This document shows, in pieces, positions 1 through 9,700 of a DNA stretch of 24,921 nt (position 1 is its first letter; each line of letters begins with the position of its first letter). The stretch is from NCBI GenBank assembly GCA_964538515.1, contig CAZIEW010000079.1:1-24921 (forward strand). The letters run 5' to 3'. Under the pieces are notes generated by a model that saw only the letters and a list, made by a program, of their open reading frames with translations, made no database searches and had not been told where the DNA came from. A program made the translations under genes and the position numbers. Source of the stretch: CALBZH01 sp964538515. Its GTDB lineage: Bacteria; Desulfobacterota; Syntrophobacteria; Syntrophobacterales; Syntrophobacteraceae.

Positions 1-1
1 A

Positions 2-1111
2 ATTCAGCGGCAGATGCGCAAGCACTTTGCCATCGACACGGCTCTGGGGGGAGAGAAGGGGTTGGAAGCGATCGGAAGCCGGGGGCCCTACTCGGTCATC
101 GTGTCCGACTTGAGAATGCCCGGCATGGACGGAATCCAGTTCCTTTCGCGGGTGAGGAAGGTGAGTCCCGACACGGTCCGGATGATGCTGACCGGCAACG
201 CCGATCTGCATGCCGCCATCGAAGCGGTGAACGAAGGCAACATCTTTCGCTTCATGACCAAGCCCTGTCCCCCGGAAACGCTGGCCAAGGCCCTGCTTCA
301 GGGAATCAAGCAATACCGGTTGATCGTCTCCGAGCGGGAGCTGCTCGAGAAGACGCTGCGAGGGTGCATCAAGGTACTCTCCGAGGTCCTGGCGCTGCTC
401 AACCCCGAGGCCTTCGGCCGCGCCTCGCGCATCACGCGCTGCGTCCGGGAGATCGCGCTGAAGATGAGTCTCCCGAATGTGTGGGAGCTGGAAACGGCGG
501 CCACTTTGTCCCAGATCGGGTGCATCGTGTTTCCGGAGACCGTTTTGCAGAAGCTGTTTCGCGGCGAGCCACTGGTGGGCGAGGAACTGCAGCTCTACAA
601 CATGCACCCGTCCGTCGCCTTCGATCTGCTGGCCCACATTCCGCGGATGGAGCGGATCGCCGAGATCATCACCTTTCAAGAGAAGTGCTTCGACGGATCC
701 GGAATACCCCACGAGCCGCGCAGTGGAGCGGACATCCCCCAGGGGTCGCGGATCCTGAAGGTGGTGCTCGATTTCGATATCCTGGTCGCTCGAGGCGCGA
801 CGAAGGATGAAGCCTTCGAGCAGCTCGGACGGCGCCCGGGCCATTACGATCCCGCGGTGCTGCGGGCGCTCGAGGCCGTCCTGGTCATGGAGAGGGGCTA
901 TCGGGTCCGTTTCGTGACTGCCGGGGAGCTGGAGGACTCGATGATTCTGGACCAGGATCTGTTCACCCGCGACGGTCGCCTGTTGATCGCCAGGGGCTAC
1001 CAGGTCAGCCAGACCATGCGCGAGCGGTTGAAACATTGGGCGCAATCACCCGGCATTCGGGAGCCCATTCGAGTGCACGTGCGGGTGGGCGGAGAAAACG
1101 GCATTTCATGA
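2..1111 (+). CDS. Receiver protein with degenerate HD-GYP-like domain (5' partial)
   Basis: The frame is open from base 2, and the first visible residues (IQRQ before the internal Met at 14) already sit inside a receiver domain, so the true start and the acidic pocket lie upstream. Counting from the Met at 14, the phospho-acceptor is Asp32 in VSDLRMPGMDG, with Thr60 and Lys83 (TKP) as the other receiver landmarks. Residues about 120-290 align by eye with the RpfG-type HD-GYP fold, normally a cyclic-di-GMP phosphodiesterase. The metal-binding residues are mostly gone: the HD pair reads SQ in TLSQIG (166-167), the HHxxxDGxGYP block reads FQEKCFDGSGIP, and HPxxG reads HPSVAF. Only His198 and the DGSG stretch remain. 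The tail (about 295-345) resembles the small extension often found after such domains. It is probably an inactive output or scaffold protein. First visible member of the signalling operon. Confidence 0.85.
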   Translation: MQRQMRKHFAIDTALGGEKGLEAIGSRGPYSVIVSDLRMPGMDGIQFLSRVRKVSPDTVRMMLTGNADLHAAIEAVNEGNIFRFMTKPCPPETLAKALLQGIKQYRLIVSERELLEKTLRGCIKVLSEVLALLNPEAFGRASRITRCVREIALKMSLPNVWELETAATLSQIGCIVFPETVLQKLFRGEPLVGEELQLYNMHPSVAFDLLAHIPRMERIAEIITFQEKCFDGSGIPHEPRSGADIPQGSRILKVVLDFDILVARGATKDEAFEQLGRRPGHYDPAVLRALEAVLVMERGYRVRFVTAGELEDSMILDQDLFTRDGRLLIARGYQVSQTMRERLKHWAQSPGIREPIRVHVRVGGENGIS

Positions 1112-1142
1112 CGGGACGAAACGGCGGGAGGAGAGCCTGGCC

Positions 1143-1745
1143 ATGACTTACACGATTCTGTTTGTGGACGATGAACCGCTCGTGACCGAGGCCCTGAAGC
1201 GGGCGTTGCGCAAGGAGCCCTACCGGGTGCTGAGCGCCCAATCGGCGGCCCAGGGACTGGAAATCCTCGCGCGCCAGGCGATCGACGTGGTCATTTCGGA
1301 CGAAATGATGCCGGGGATGCTGGGCTCCGAATTTCTCGCCCTGGTCTGCCGCGACCATCCGGAGACGGTGAGGATCATCCTGACGGGACATGCCAATCTT
1401 CAGAGCGCCATCCGGGCCATCAACGAAGGCCAGGTCTATCGCTTCCTCACCAAGCCCTGCAACGAGATGGAGCTCGTCGTGACCCTGCGCCAGGCGATCC
1501 AGCACAAGGAGCTCATGGCGAAGAGCCGACAGCTTTTGCAGACGGCAAAGCACCAGCACGCGATCCTGGAGGACCTGGAGAAGATGCACCCCGGCATCAC
1601 CAACGTGGACTGGGACCAGCGTGGCGTGATCGTCCTGGATGAGGAAGCGGCGGATGTCGACACCCTGATCAACGAGATAGGCGCCGAAATGCAGCATTTT
1701 GAGGCCCTGCTGGGCCACCGGGCGACGAAGCGGCGCTCGCGCTGA
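1143..1745 (+). CDS. Response regulator, receiver domain plus short unassigned C-terminal region
   Basis: A 200-residue protein starting at ATG after a strong GGGAGGAG site (1126-1133). Residues 1-120 are a complete CheY-like receiver: acidic pocket Asp9/Asp10/Glu11, phospho-acceptor Asp53 in VISDEMMPGM, Thr81 and Lys104 (TKP). A helical stretch (about 115-145) follows. The remaining 55 residues (HPGITNVDW... onward) contain no DNA-binding or enzymatic motif I recognise, though a PGIT-type tail is familiar from receivers next to HD-GYP genes. It lies 31 bases after the degenerate HD-GYP gene and 30 bases before the next hybrid kinase, so it is very likely co-transcribed. It probably works as a phosphate carrier or sink, or through protein contacts. 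The receiver call is firm; the role of the tail is unknown. Confidence 0.92.
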   Translation: MTYTILFVDDEPLVTEALKRALRKEPYRVLSAQSAAQGLEILARQAIDVVISDEMMPGMLGSEFLALVCRDHPETVRIILTGHANLQSAIRAINEGQVYRFLTKPCNEMELVVTLRQAIQHKELMAKSRQLLQTAKHQHAILEDLEKMHPGITNVDWDQRGVIVLDEEAADVDTLINEIGAEMQHFEALLGHRATKRRSR

Positions 1746-1775
1746 GGACAACGTTCCACTCAAGGGAGGTGCTTT

Positions 1776-4202
1776 GTGGCACGGGTGCTCGTGGTGGACG
1801 ACAACAGCGAGAACTTGTACCTGCTTCAGGTTCTGCTGGGAGGCAACGGCTACACGGTGGAGACGGCCCGGCATGGGGCGGAAGCCCTGATCAAGGCACG
1901 CCAGAATCCGCCCGATCTCGTCGTCTCGGATCTCCTCATGCCCGTGATGGACGGGTTCACCCTTCTGCGCCACTGGAAGGGGGACGAGCGGTTGAGGTGC
2001 ATTCCTTTCCTGGTCTACACCGCCACATACACCGAGCCCAAGGACGAGCGGCTGGCGCTCGACCTCGGCGCCGATGCCTTCATCATCAAGCCCTCCGAGC
2101 CGGAAGCGCTCATCGACCGGGTCAGGGAGATACTGTCGCAGGCACAATGCTCCGGCTCTCCCGTCGCGCGCCAACCCTCGGGCACGGAGGAGGAGGTGCT
2201 GGAATCCTACACCCGGGTGCTCGTGCGCAAGCTTGAAAGCAAGCTCCTCGAGGCGGAGAAAGCGACGCTGCGGGCGCAGCGCAGCGAGGAGCGGCTGCTC
2301 CTGGCGCTCAGCGCCGGAGAGATGGGCATGTGGGACTGGGACCTCGTCACTGGCGAGATCGTGTGGTCCGAGGGCCACGCCAGGCTGTTCGGAATGGAGC
2401 TCGCCTCCTTCGACGGCCGCTATGAGACCTTCCGCAAGTTTATCCATCCCGATGACCTGGAGGAGCTGGAGGTCCGGGTGACGGCGTCCCGGACCACGGG
2501 CGCTCCGTATCGGCACGAGTATCGCGTGATCTGGCCCGACGGCTCGGAGCACTGGATAGCCGGCCAGGGGCAGGTCTTCAGGGATGCGGACGATCGCCCC
2601 GTGCGGATGTGCGGCATCGTCACGGATGTCACGGAAAGAAGGCGGATCGAGGCTAAGCTCCGCGAGAGCGTCGCTTTCCTGCAAAACCTGATGGACGCGA
2701 TGCCTCACCCGGTGTTCTACAAGGATGCCGATGGCCGCTACCTGGGGTGCAACAAAGCCTTCGAGCAGTTTTACGGATTGCGTAGGGAGACCATCATCGG
2801 AAAGGGTGTTCACGATGTTGCACCCAAGGAGCTGGCGGACCTCTACGCGGCCGCCGACCGGGAGCTCTTCGGAAATCCCGGTGTCCAGACCTACCAGGCA
2901 AGCGTAGAATCCGCGCTGGGGACCCGTCACGACGTTGTGCTTCACAAGGCGACCTTTCGCGGACCGGATGGGAAGGTCTCGGGACTCATCGGCTCCATCC
3001 TTGACATCACGGACCTCAAGCGGACGGAGGAGGAGCGTCGACGGGCGGAAGCCCAGCTTCGGCAGGCCCAGAAGATGGAAGCCCTCGGAACCCTGGCAGG
3101 CGGCATCGCTCACGACTTCAACAACATCCTCGGGATCATCATCGGCTACACGGAGATTGCCCGTTGGTCTGCCGAGAACGACCCTCAGGCTGCCGAGCCG
3201 CTCGACCAGGTGCTCATGGCGGCCAACCGTGCCAAGGATCTGGTCCGGCAAATCCTCGCGATCAGCCGCCGCAACGAAACGGTCATGAAGCCGGTCCAAG
3301 TGGGTCTTGTCTTCAAGGAAGCCTTGAAGATGCTCCGGGCGACCCTTCCGTCCACCATCGACATCCGTGAGCGCATTACCAGCCACAGTCTGGTCTTGGG
3401 CGATGCGACCCAGATTCATCAGGTTTTCATGAATCTGTGCACCAATGCCGCGCATGCCATGCGAGACCAGGGCGGCACCCTCGAAGTCACCCTGACGGAC
3501 GAGGTCCTGGAAAGCAATGGGGACACCCAATGTCCCGGACTGCATCCGGGCGGTTACGTGAAGCTCATGGTAGGAGACACGGGGCACGGGATGGATTGCG
3601 CCACCAGGGATCGAATCTTCGATCCCTTCTTCACCACGAAGGAGCCGGGCGTGGGAACGGGACTGGGCCTTGCGGTGGTCCACGGAATCGTGAAGGAATG
3701 CGGAGGGAGCATTGCAGTCGAGAGCGAGCCGGGCAAGGGAGCGACCTTCACGGTGATGTTTCCGGCGGTCGAAGCCATTGGCTCGCTCGAATCCGAAGCA
3801 TTGACCTTTCCCCGGGGCCATGAGCGCGTTTTGGTCGTGGATGATGAAGCGGGTCTCGCTGCCGTCATGCAACAGATGCTCCAGAGTCTCGGGTATGAAG
3901 CCGTCAGTCAGACGAGCAGCCTGGATGCGCTCGAAGCGTTCATGCATCAGCCGGGGAGCCCGTCTTTCGACCTGGTCATCACGGATATGACCATGCCGCG
4001 AATGACGGGCCTCACCCTTGCCAAGGAATTGCTCAGGCTGAAGCCAAATCTGCCCATCATCCTCTGCACGGGCTTTAGCGAGCAAACCAGCCCGGAGACC
4101 GCAAAAAGAATCGGGATCCAGGAGGTTCTCATGAAGCCGGTCACGCTGAGCAGTCTTGCCATGGTCGTTCGCAAAGTGCTGGATGAGACCAAGGCACCGT
4201 AG
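1776..4202 (+). CDS. Hybrid histidine kinase, REC-PAS-PAS-HisKA-HATPase-REC
   Basis: An 808-residue soluble kinase with no membrane segment. GTG at 1776 is chosen because AAGGGAGGT (1762-1770) precedes it at good spacing and the receiver begins immediately (MARVLVVDDN). Order: receiver (1-120, Asp52, Lys105), helical linker (140-175), PAS with a PAC tail ending VTDVTERRR (about 175-290), PAS (about 300-415, ending ILDITDLKR), dimerisation/phospho-acceptor domain with His446 in AGGIAHDFNN, ATPase domain with N-box Asn557, G1 DTGHGM (601-606) and G2 GTGLGL (627-632), then a second receiver (about 683-805, Asp737, Lys787). Receivers at both ends suggest the N-terminal one gates the kinase while the C-terminal one takes phosphate from His446, as in other sandwich hybrids. 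Probable partners are the adjacent free receivers. The input signal is unknown and is presumably cytoplasmic or delivered by phosphorylation. Confidence 0.95.
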   Translation: MARVLVVDDNSENLYLLQVLLGGNGYTVETARHGAEALIKARQNPPDLVVSDLLMPVMDGFTLLRHWKGDERLRCIPFLVYTATYTEPKDERLALDLGADAFIIKPSEPEALIDRVREILSQAQCSGSPVARQPSGTEEEVLESYTRVLVRKLESKLLEAEKATLRAQRSEERLLLALSAGEMGMWDWDLVTGEIVWSEGHARLFGMELASFDGRYETFRKFIHPDDLEELEVRVTASRTTGAPYRHEYRVIWPDGSEHWIAGQGQVFRDADDRPVRMCGIVTDVTERRRIEAKLRESVAFLQNLMDAMPHPVFYKDADGRYLGCNKAFEQFYGLRRETIIGKGVHDVAPKELADLYAAADRELFGNPGVQTYQASVESALGTRHDVVLHKATFRGPDGKVSGLIGSILDITDLKRTEEERRRAEAQLRQAQKMEALGTLAGGIAHDFNNILGIIIGYTEIARWSAENDPQAAEPLDQVLMAANRAKDLVRQILAISRRNETVMKPVQVGLVFKEALKMLRATLPSTIDIRERITSHSLVLGDATQIHQVFMNLCTNAAHAMRDQGGTLEVTLTDEVLESNGDTQCPGLHPGGYVKLMVGDTGHGMDCATRDRIFDPFFTTKEPGVGTGLGLAVVHGIVKECGGSIAVESEPGKGATFTVMFPAVEAIGSLESEALTFPRGHERVLVVDDEAGLAAVMQQMLQSLGYEAVSQTSSLDALEAFMHQPGSPSFDLVITDMTMPRMTGLTLAKELLRLKPNLPIILCTGFSEQTSPETAKRIGIQEVLMKPVTLSSLAMVVRKVLDETKAP

Positions 4203-4285
4203 ACCAGGTCGAGCGACAATCAGAATGGAGCGCCGCCCGTTCGGATTGGCAGGAACGACCGCGGTGAATCACGGGAGATCGTCTC

Positions 4286-6307
4286 ATGGGTGACGTCAAC
4301 CATCGGGGAGAAGCCGAAGGACCATCGAGCGGACCGGACCCAAGGGAGCTTTATCGGGAATTTTTCGAGGAAGCCCCTCACGGCATGCTGGCTGTCGACT
4401 CGCACGGGCACTTGATGGCCTTCAACCGGCAGTTCATCGCCCTGGCCGGCTACACCCGCGAGGAGCTCACCGGCATGGCCTTCGCGAGCCTCTTGGACCC
4501 CGAGAACCTCGCACGGGACCCGATCCGGATGGATGCTCCGCCGGCTGGAGCCACCGTCACGCAAGAGAGACGCCTGCTCCGAAAGGACGGCAGGTTGCTT
4601 TCGGTCGAGGTCAGCACCCGGATGCACCCGGAGGGCTGGCTTCTAGTCATCGTCCGCGATGCCGGCGAGCGTGCTCGGACGGAATCGGTTCGCTATCAGC
4701 TTCAACAACAGCTCTTCAACATCATCGAGTTTCTCCCCAATGCCACGCTTGCCGTCGATCGGGATCAGCGCGTCATCGCCTGGAACCAAGCATGCGAGGT
4801 CATGACCGGCATCAAGAAGGAGGAGATGCTGGGGCAGTCCAATTATGCGTATGCGGAGCCCCTGTACGGCGAGCGGCGCCCCATGCTGATCGATCTGCTG
4901 GATCGGCCCTCACCGGAGGTGGAGGCCGGCTACAAGTATGTCAAACGCTCGGGCAACGCGATCTACGGCGAGTCCTTCGCTCCCGGCCTTCGGGGAGGAG
5001 AAGGGGCCCATTTGTGGGGGGTGGCGGTGCCGCTCTTCGACCAGGAGGGACGGCGCAGCGGGAGCATCGAGATCCTTCAGGACGTGACTGAGCTCAAGCA
5101 TGTCGAGGAGGCGTTGCGCGAAAGCGAGCGCAAGTATCGGGAGCTTGTGGAACAGGCCAACAGCATCATTTTGCGCTGGACATCCTCGGGAGAGATCACC
5201 TTCCTCAATGAATTCGGACAACGGTTCTTCGGCTTCTCCAACGAGGAAATCCTCGGCCGCCATGTGATTGGCACCATCGTCCCGCCCAACGAGACCGACG
5301 GCCGCGACCTGCGGCAGCTCATGGAGCGCATCTGCGCAGACCCGAAAGCATTCGAGCAGAACGTCAACGAGAACATGCGCCGCAACGGAGAGCGCGTTTG
5401 GATCAGCTGGAGCAATCGTGTCGTGCTGGACGGCCGGGGACAGGTGGCCGAGATTCTGAGCGTCGGCACGGATATCACCGAGCGCCGGCGGGCGGAAGAG
5501 GAAATCCGCCGGCTTCATGAGGACTTGCAGCGTCATGCGACGGAATTGGAGCGGCGCGTGGCGGAGCGAACCGCCGAATTGGCAGTAGCCCGGGATCGTG
5601 CCGAGGAGTCGGATCGGCTCAAGTCGGCCTTCCTGGCGACCATGTCCCATGAGCTTCGCACCCCGCTGAACTCCATCATCGGCTTCACCGGCATCCTGCT
5701 CATGGGGCTGGTGGGGCCGTTGACAGGCGAGCAAAAAAAGCAGCTCACCATGGTGCAGGACAGCGCACGCCATCTGCTGGAGCTGATCAACGACGTGCTC
5801 GACATTTCCAAGATTGAAGCAGGCCAGCTCGATCTTGCCCGCGATCCGTTCGACATGCCGACGACGATCAGGAGCAGCCTGGAGAAAATCGCTCCCCTTG
5901 CCGCGAAAAAGGGATTGGCGCTGAGCACCGTGATCGCGCCGACGATCGGGCCGATCGTCGGCGATCGGCGACGGGTCGAGCAGATCCTCATAAACCTGCT
6001 CAGCAACGCCGTCAAATTCAGCGCACAGGGCGAGGTCCGCATCGAGAGCCACGTTGAAGACGCATGGCTCGTGACCCGAGTCATCGACACCGGCATCGGC
6101 ATCCGTCCTGAAGACGTGGACACGCTCTTCAAACCCTTCCGGCAAGTGGATACCGGGATCACGCGCCAGTATGAGGGCACCGGTCTGGGACTTTCCATCT
6201 GCAAGCGGCTGGCGGAAGGCATGGGGGGTACGATCCGGGTTGAAAGCGAATGGGGTAAAGGAAGCCGCTTCATCTTCACTCTGCCGCTCGGAGGAACGCC
6301 GCCATGA
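4286..6307 (+). CDS. PAS-PAS-PAS sensor histidine kinase
   Basis: A 673-residue cytoplasmic kinase starting at ATG 4286 after GGGAG (4273-4277). Three PAS domains are visible: about 22-130 (EAPHGMLAVDSHG), about 143-270 (EFLPNATLAVDRD, ending ILQDVTELK) and about 282-400 (ending VGTDITERR). A coiled coil (about 400-445) joins the last PAS to the catalytic core. The core is complete and of the classical HisKA type, unlike the other kinases here: His455 in SHELRTPLNS, N-box Asn574 in LLSNAVKFS, G1 DTGIG (601-605), G2 GTGLGL (631-636). There is no C-terminal receiver. Instead the stop overlaps the start of the single-domain receiver gene (ATGA, 6304-6307), so translation is coupled and that receiver is the obvious partner. 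The gap of 83 bases to the preceding kinase shows no terminator, so it probably belongs to the same operon. Confidence 0.95.
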   Translation: MGDVNHRGEAEGPSSGPDPRELYREFFEEAPHGMLAVDSHGHLMAFNRQFIALAGYTREELTGMAFASLLDPENLARDPIRMDAPPAGATVTQERRLLRKDGRLLSVEVSTRMHPEGWLLVIVRDAGERARTESVRYQLQQQLFNIIEFLPNATLAVDRDQRVIAWNQACEVMTGIKKEEMLGQSNYAYAEPLYGERRPMLIDLLDRPSPEVEAGYKYVKRSGNAIYGESFAPGLRGGEGAHLWGVAVPLFDQEGRRSGSIEILQDVTELKHVEEALRESERKYRELVEQANSIILRWTSSGEITFLNEFGQRFFGFSNEEILGRHVIGTIVPPNETDGRDLRQLMERICADPKAFEQNVNENMRRNGERVWISWSNRVVLDGRGQVAEILSVGTDITERRRAEEEIRRLHEDLQRHATELERRVAERTAELAVARDRAEESDRLKSAFLATMSHELRTPLNSIIGFTGILLMGLVGPLTGEQKKQLTMVQDSARHLLELINDVLDISKIEAGQLDLARDPFDMPTTIRSSLEKIAPLAAKKGLALSTVIAPTIGPIVGDRRRVEQILINLLSNAVKFSAQGEVRIESHVEDAWLVTRVIDTGIGIRPEDVDTLFKPFRQVDTGITRQYEGTGLGLSICKRLAEGMGGTIRVESEWGKGSRFIFTLPLGGTPP

Positions 6308-6705
6308 GCGCCACGGTTCTGGTGATCGAGGACAATGAAAACAACGCGTACCTGGTGACCTTCATTCTGGAGCAGTACGGCTACCGCGTCATTCAGGCGC
6401 GGGACGGAGAAACCGGGATCGCGCTGGCCCGCGAGATGAGACCCGACCTCATCCTGTTGGATATTCAACTGCCGGTCATGGATGGGTATGCCGTCGCCCA
6501 TGAACTGGTGAGGAACGAGGAATCGCGCTGCATCCCGATTGTGGCGGTGACTTCCTACGCCATGCTGGGGGACCGGGAGCGCATCCTGGAGGCCGGGTGT
6601 GCCGGTTACATCGAAAAGCCGATCAACCCCACGACGTTCATGGCCGAGATCAAGCAGTTCCTCCCTGCCCACCCGGAAGGAACCGGGGCGACGATGTCTC
6701 CTTGA
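6304..6705 (+). CDS. Single-domain response regulator (CheY/DivK-like)
   Basis: 133 residues that are essentially one receiver domain: acidic pocket Glu9-Asp10, phospho-acceptor Asp53 in LLDIQLPVMDG, Thr83 and Lys105 (EKPINP). The pattern resembles DivK/PleD-type receivers (VIEDNENN...L.QYGYRV.QARDG). The start ATG overlaps the upstream kinase stop by four bases, which argues for coupled translation and a shared job. There is no output domain, so it would act by binding a target protein, by relaying phosphate to a histidine phosphotransfer protein outside the window, or as a phosphate sink. The last ten residues (HPEGTGATMSP) look unstructured. Confidence 0.93.
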   Translation: MSATVLVIEDNENNAYLVTFILEQYGYRVIQARDGETGIALAREMRPDLILLDIQLPVMDGYAVAHELVRNEESRCIPIVAVTSYAMLGDRERILEAGCAGYIEKPINPTTFMAEIKQFLPAHPEGTGATMSP

Positions 6706-6761
6706 AAGCCGGGAGGAGATCGAGAACCCACCCGCATGAACTTCGAAGGGAGGACCCCCAC

Positions 6762-9700
6762 GTGGAGCTTCCGACTTCAAGACCCGACGTGTCGACAAGG
6801 TCCGGCGAGATCCTCAAGATCGTATTGCTCTACGCCGCGTTCGCCGCGCTTTGGATCCTGCTTTCGGACAAGGCGATGGGGTGGCTTTTCCAGGAGACGG
6901 CGCAGAGCACCCTGTTCAGCACTCTGAAGGGATGGGCCTTCGTGGCGGTGACTTCCGCTCTGCTCTATCGGCTCATGAAGCGGCTGCCGGGCAGTGCGAC
7001 CGGCGCGGGGCCCCCGATGGTCGGCCTGCGCTCCGTGGCCTGGCCCCTCGGGCTGATGACCGTCGTGATCGTCGTCATCACGGGCGCCGGGATCGGCTAC
7101 ACCCTGTTCCAGCACCAGGAGCGGGAGGTGGCCAGACTTCAGGCCATCGCCGACCTCAAGACACGGCAGATCGAGGCGTGGATCGAGGAGCGCCTCGGCG
7201 ACGCCCGTTTCATGCAGTCCAACCGCTTGTGGGGTCGGCTCTATCGCCAATGGCGGGATGAGGGCGAGACCGCCAGCCGCGATCTTCTGTTGTCACGCCT
7301 GAGGGATTTCGTGGAGAACAAAGGCTTCCAGCGCGCGTTGCTGCTGGACGAGTCGAACGAGATCTTGTGGAGCACACAAGCCGATGTCTCCACACTGGAG
7401 CCGGGGGTCCGCGACGCCGTCCGGGGGGCTCCCCAGGAACACAGCGCGATCCACCTGGGCCCTTACCGCGACACCTCAGGGGTCGTGCGTCTGGATCTCA
7501 TCGTTCCGCTGCTCTCGACAGGGAAGCGGCCGGGGCCGACCGTCATCCTCGGCATCGATCCGGAAAAATCCCTGTTTGCCATGCTTCAGACATGGCCGGT
7601 GCCCAGTGTCAGTGGTGAAACGCTGTTGTTCCGGCGCGAAGGCGACCAGGTGGTCTACCTGAACGAGCTGCGCCACCAGCCCGACACGGCGCTCAAACTC
7701 CGCATCGGTGTTTCGGAAGAGCGCGTGCTGGCCGCGCAGGTCGCGCGCAAAGACGCCCGGGAGAACAGCCCGGTGGAAGGCGTCGACTATCGGGGCGTGA
7801 AGTCCATCGGGATCGTGCGCTCCATCCCGGGCACGGATTGGTCTCTGGTAGCCAAGGTAGACCAGGCGGAGCTTCATGGCCCCATGATCCGCGACGTGCT
7901 CTGGATCACGCTCTTCGGGGTACTGGCGCTGCTCCTGTCTGGCGGCGCGATTTTTCTCCTCCGCCAGCGCCAGGACCTGGCCATTTCGGAACGCGAGCGA
8001 GCCGTCCAGGCGGAGAAGCTTCGCGCGCTCCAGCTGCTCGATGCCATCGCCGAGGGATCGAACGACGCCATCTTTGCCAAGGATGAAGCGGGACGCTATT
8101 TGCTGTTCAATCGCGAGGCGGCCAGGCTTACGGGGAAGACGGCCGAAGAGGTCCTGGGCCGGGATGACACGACCATCTTTCCTTCCGACCAGGCCACCTT
8201 GATTCAAGCCCACGACCGGCAGGTAATGGACGAGAACCGCACGGTCAGCTTCCAGGAAGACCTCAGCACCGCGGACGGTGACCTCACCTTCCTGGCGATC
8301 AAGGGACCGCTCCGTGACGCCGCGGGCAACGTGAAGGGCATGTTCGGCATTTCCCGCGACATCACCGAGCTTAAGCACGCCGAGGAGTCGTTGCGGGAGA
8401 AGGAAGCCTTCATTCGCACAGTGCTGGACAATCTGCCCGTGGGCATCGCCGTGAATTCCTTCGATCCCGAGGTCAAATTCGAGTACATGAACGACAGATT
8501 CCCGGCGTTCTACCGCACAACGCGGGAGGCTCTGGCGGATCCCGACGCCTTCTGGGACGCGGTCTACGAAGATCCCCGGTTCCGCAAGGAGATCCGGGCA
8601 AGGATGCTTGCCGACTGTGAGAGCGGGAATCCCGATCGCATGCTGTGGGAAGACGTGCCGATCACCCGCGAGGGAAGCAAGACGGCGTTCATCACGGCAC
8701 GGAACATTCCGCTTCCCGAACAGCACTTGATGATCTCGACGGTCTGGGACGTTACCGAGCGGAAATCGCTCGAAGCACAGCTGCTCCAGGCTCAGAGGAT
8801 GGAGGCAGTCGGACGCCTGGCCGGCGGGGTCGCACACGATTACAACAACATTCTCGGCATCATTTTGGGCTACGCCGAGCTTGCCTTGGGCAGGGTCGCC
8901 CCTGGAGACCCGCTCCGTGAAGATCTACGGGAGATCATCACCGCCGCGAAGCGCTCCGCGGAAATCACCCGGCAGCTCCTGGCCTTCGCCCGCAGGCAGA
9001 CGATCGCCCCGGTCGTCCTCGATCTGAGCCAAACCGTCGAGGGCATGCTCAAGATGCTTCGGCGGCTGATCGGCGAAGACATCGACCTGGCCTGGCTGCC
9101 CCGGGTCGACGACTGGCGCGTAAGAATGGACCCCGCCCAGATCGACCAGATCCTGGCCAATCTTTGCATCAACGCCCGCGATGCCATTTCGGGGGTCGGT
9201 AAGATCACGATCGAGACGGACAAGGTCACCTTCGACGAGGCCTACTGCGCCGATCACCTCGGTTTCATCCCTGGCGAGTTTGTGATGCTCGCCGTGAGCG
9301 ACAACGGCTGCGGCATGGACCGGGAGACCCGGGAGCATCTCTTCGAGCCCTTTTTCACCACCAAGGGCATGGGCAAGGGAACGGGGCTTGGACTGGCTAC
9401 CGTGTATGGAATTGTCAAGCAAAACAGCGGGTTCATCAACGTTTACAGCGAACCGGGCAAAGGGTCGACCTTCCGGGTATACCTGCCGCGCGATAAGGAG
9501 GGAGCCGTCGCGGCGGAGACTCTCGCACGCAGGGAGCCGTCACGCGGTCATGGAGAGACCCTTCTGCTGGTCGAGGATGAACAGGCCTTTCTGAACATGG
9601 GCAAGACCATGCTGGAGGGGCTTGGATACCGGGTGCTGGCGGCCTCCAATCCGGCCGTCGCCATGCAGATGGCTTCGGAGCATGCCGGAGAGGTTCGCCT

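Noticed and set aside
1005..4085. Very long open frame on the minus strand (over 1000 codons)
   Set aside because: It is antisense to two receiver/kinase genes with intact motifs. It is His-, Leu- and Arg-rich with no domain pattern and arises from third-position GC bias.
6597..6761. Upstream extension of the 1072-residue kinase
   Set aside because: It only reads the preceding receiver gene in another frame; the GTG at 6762 has a good ribosome site.
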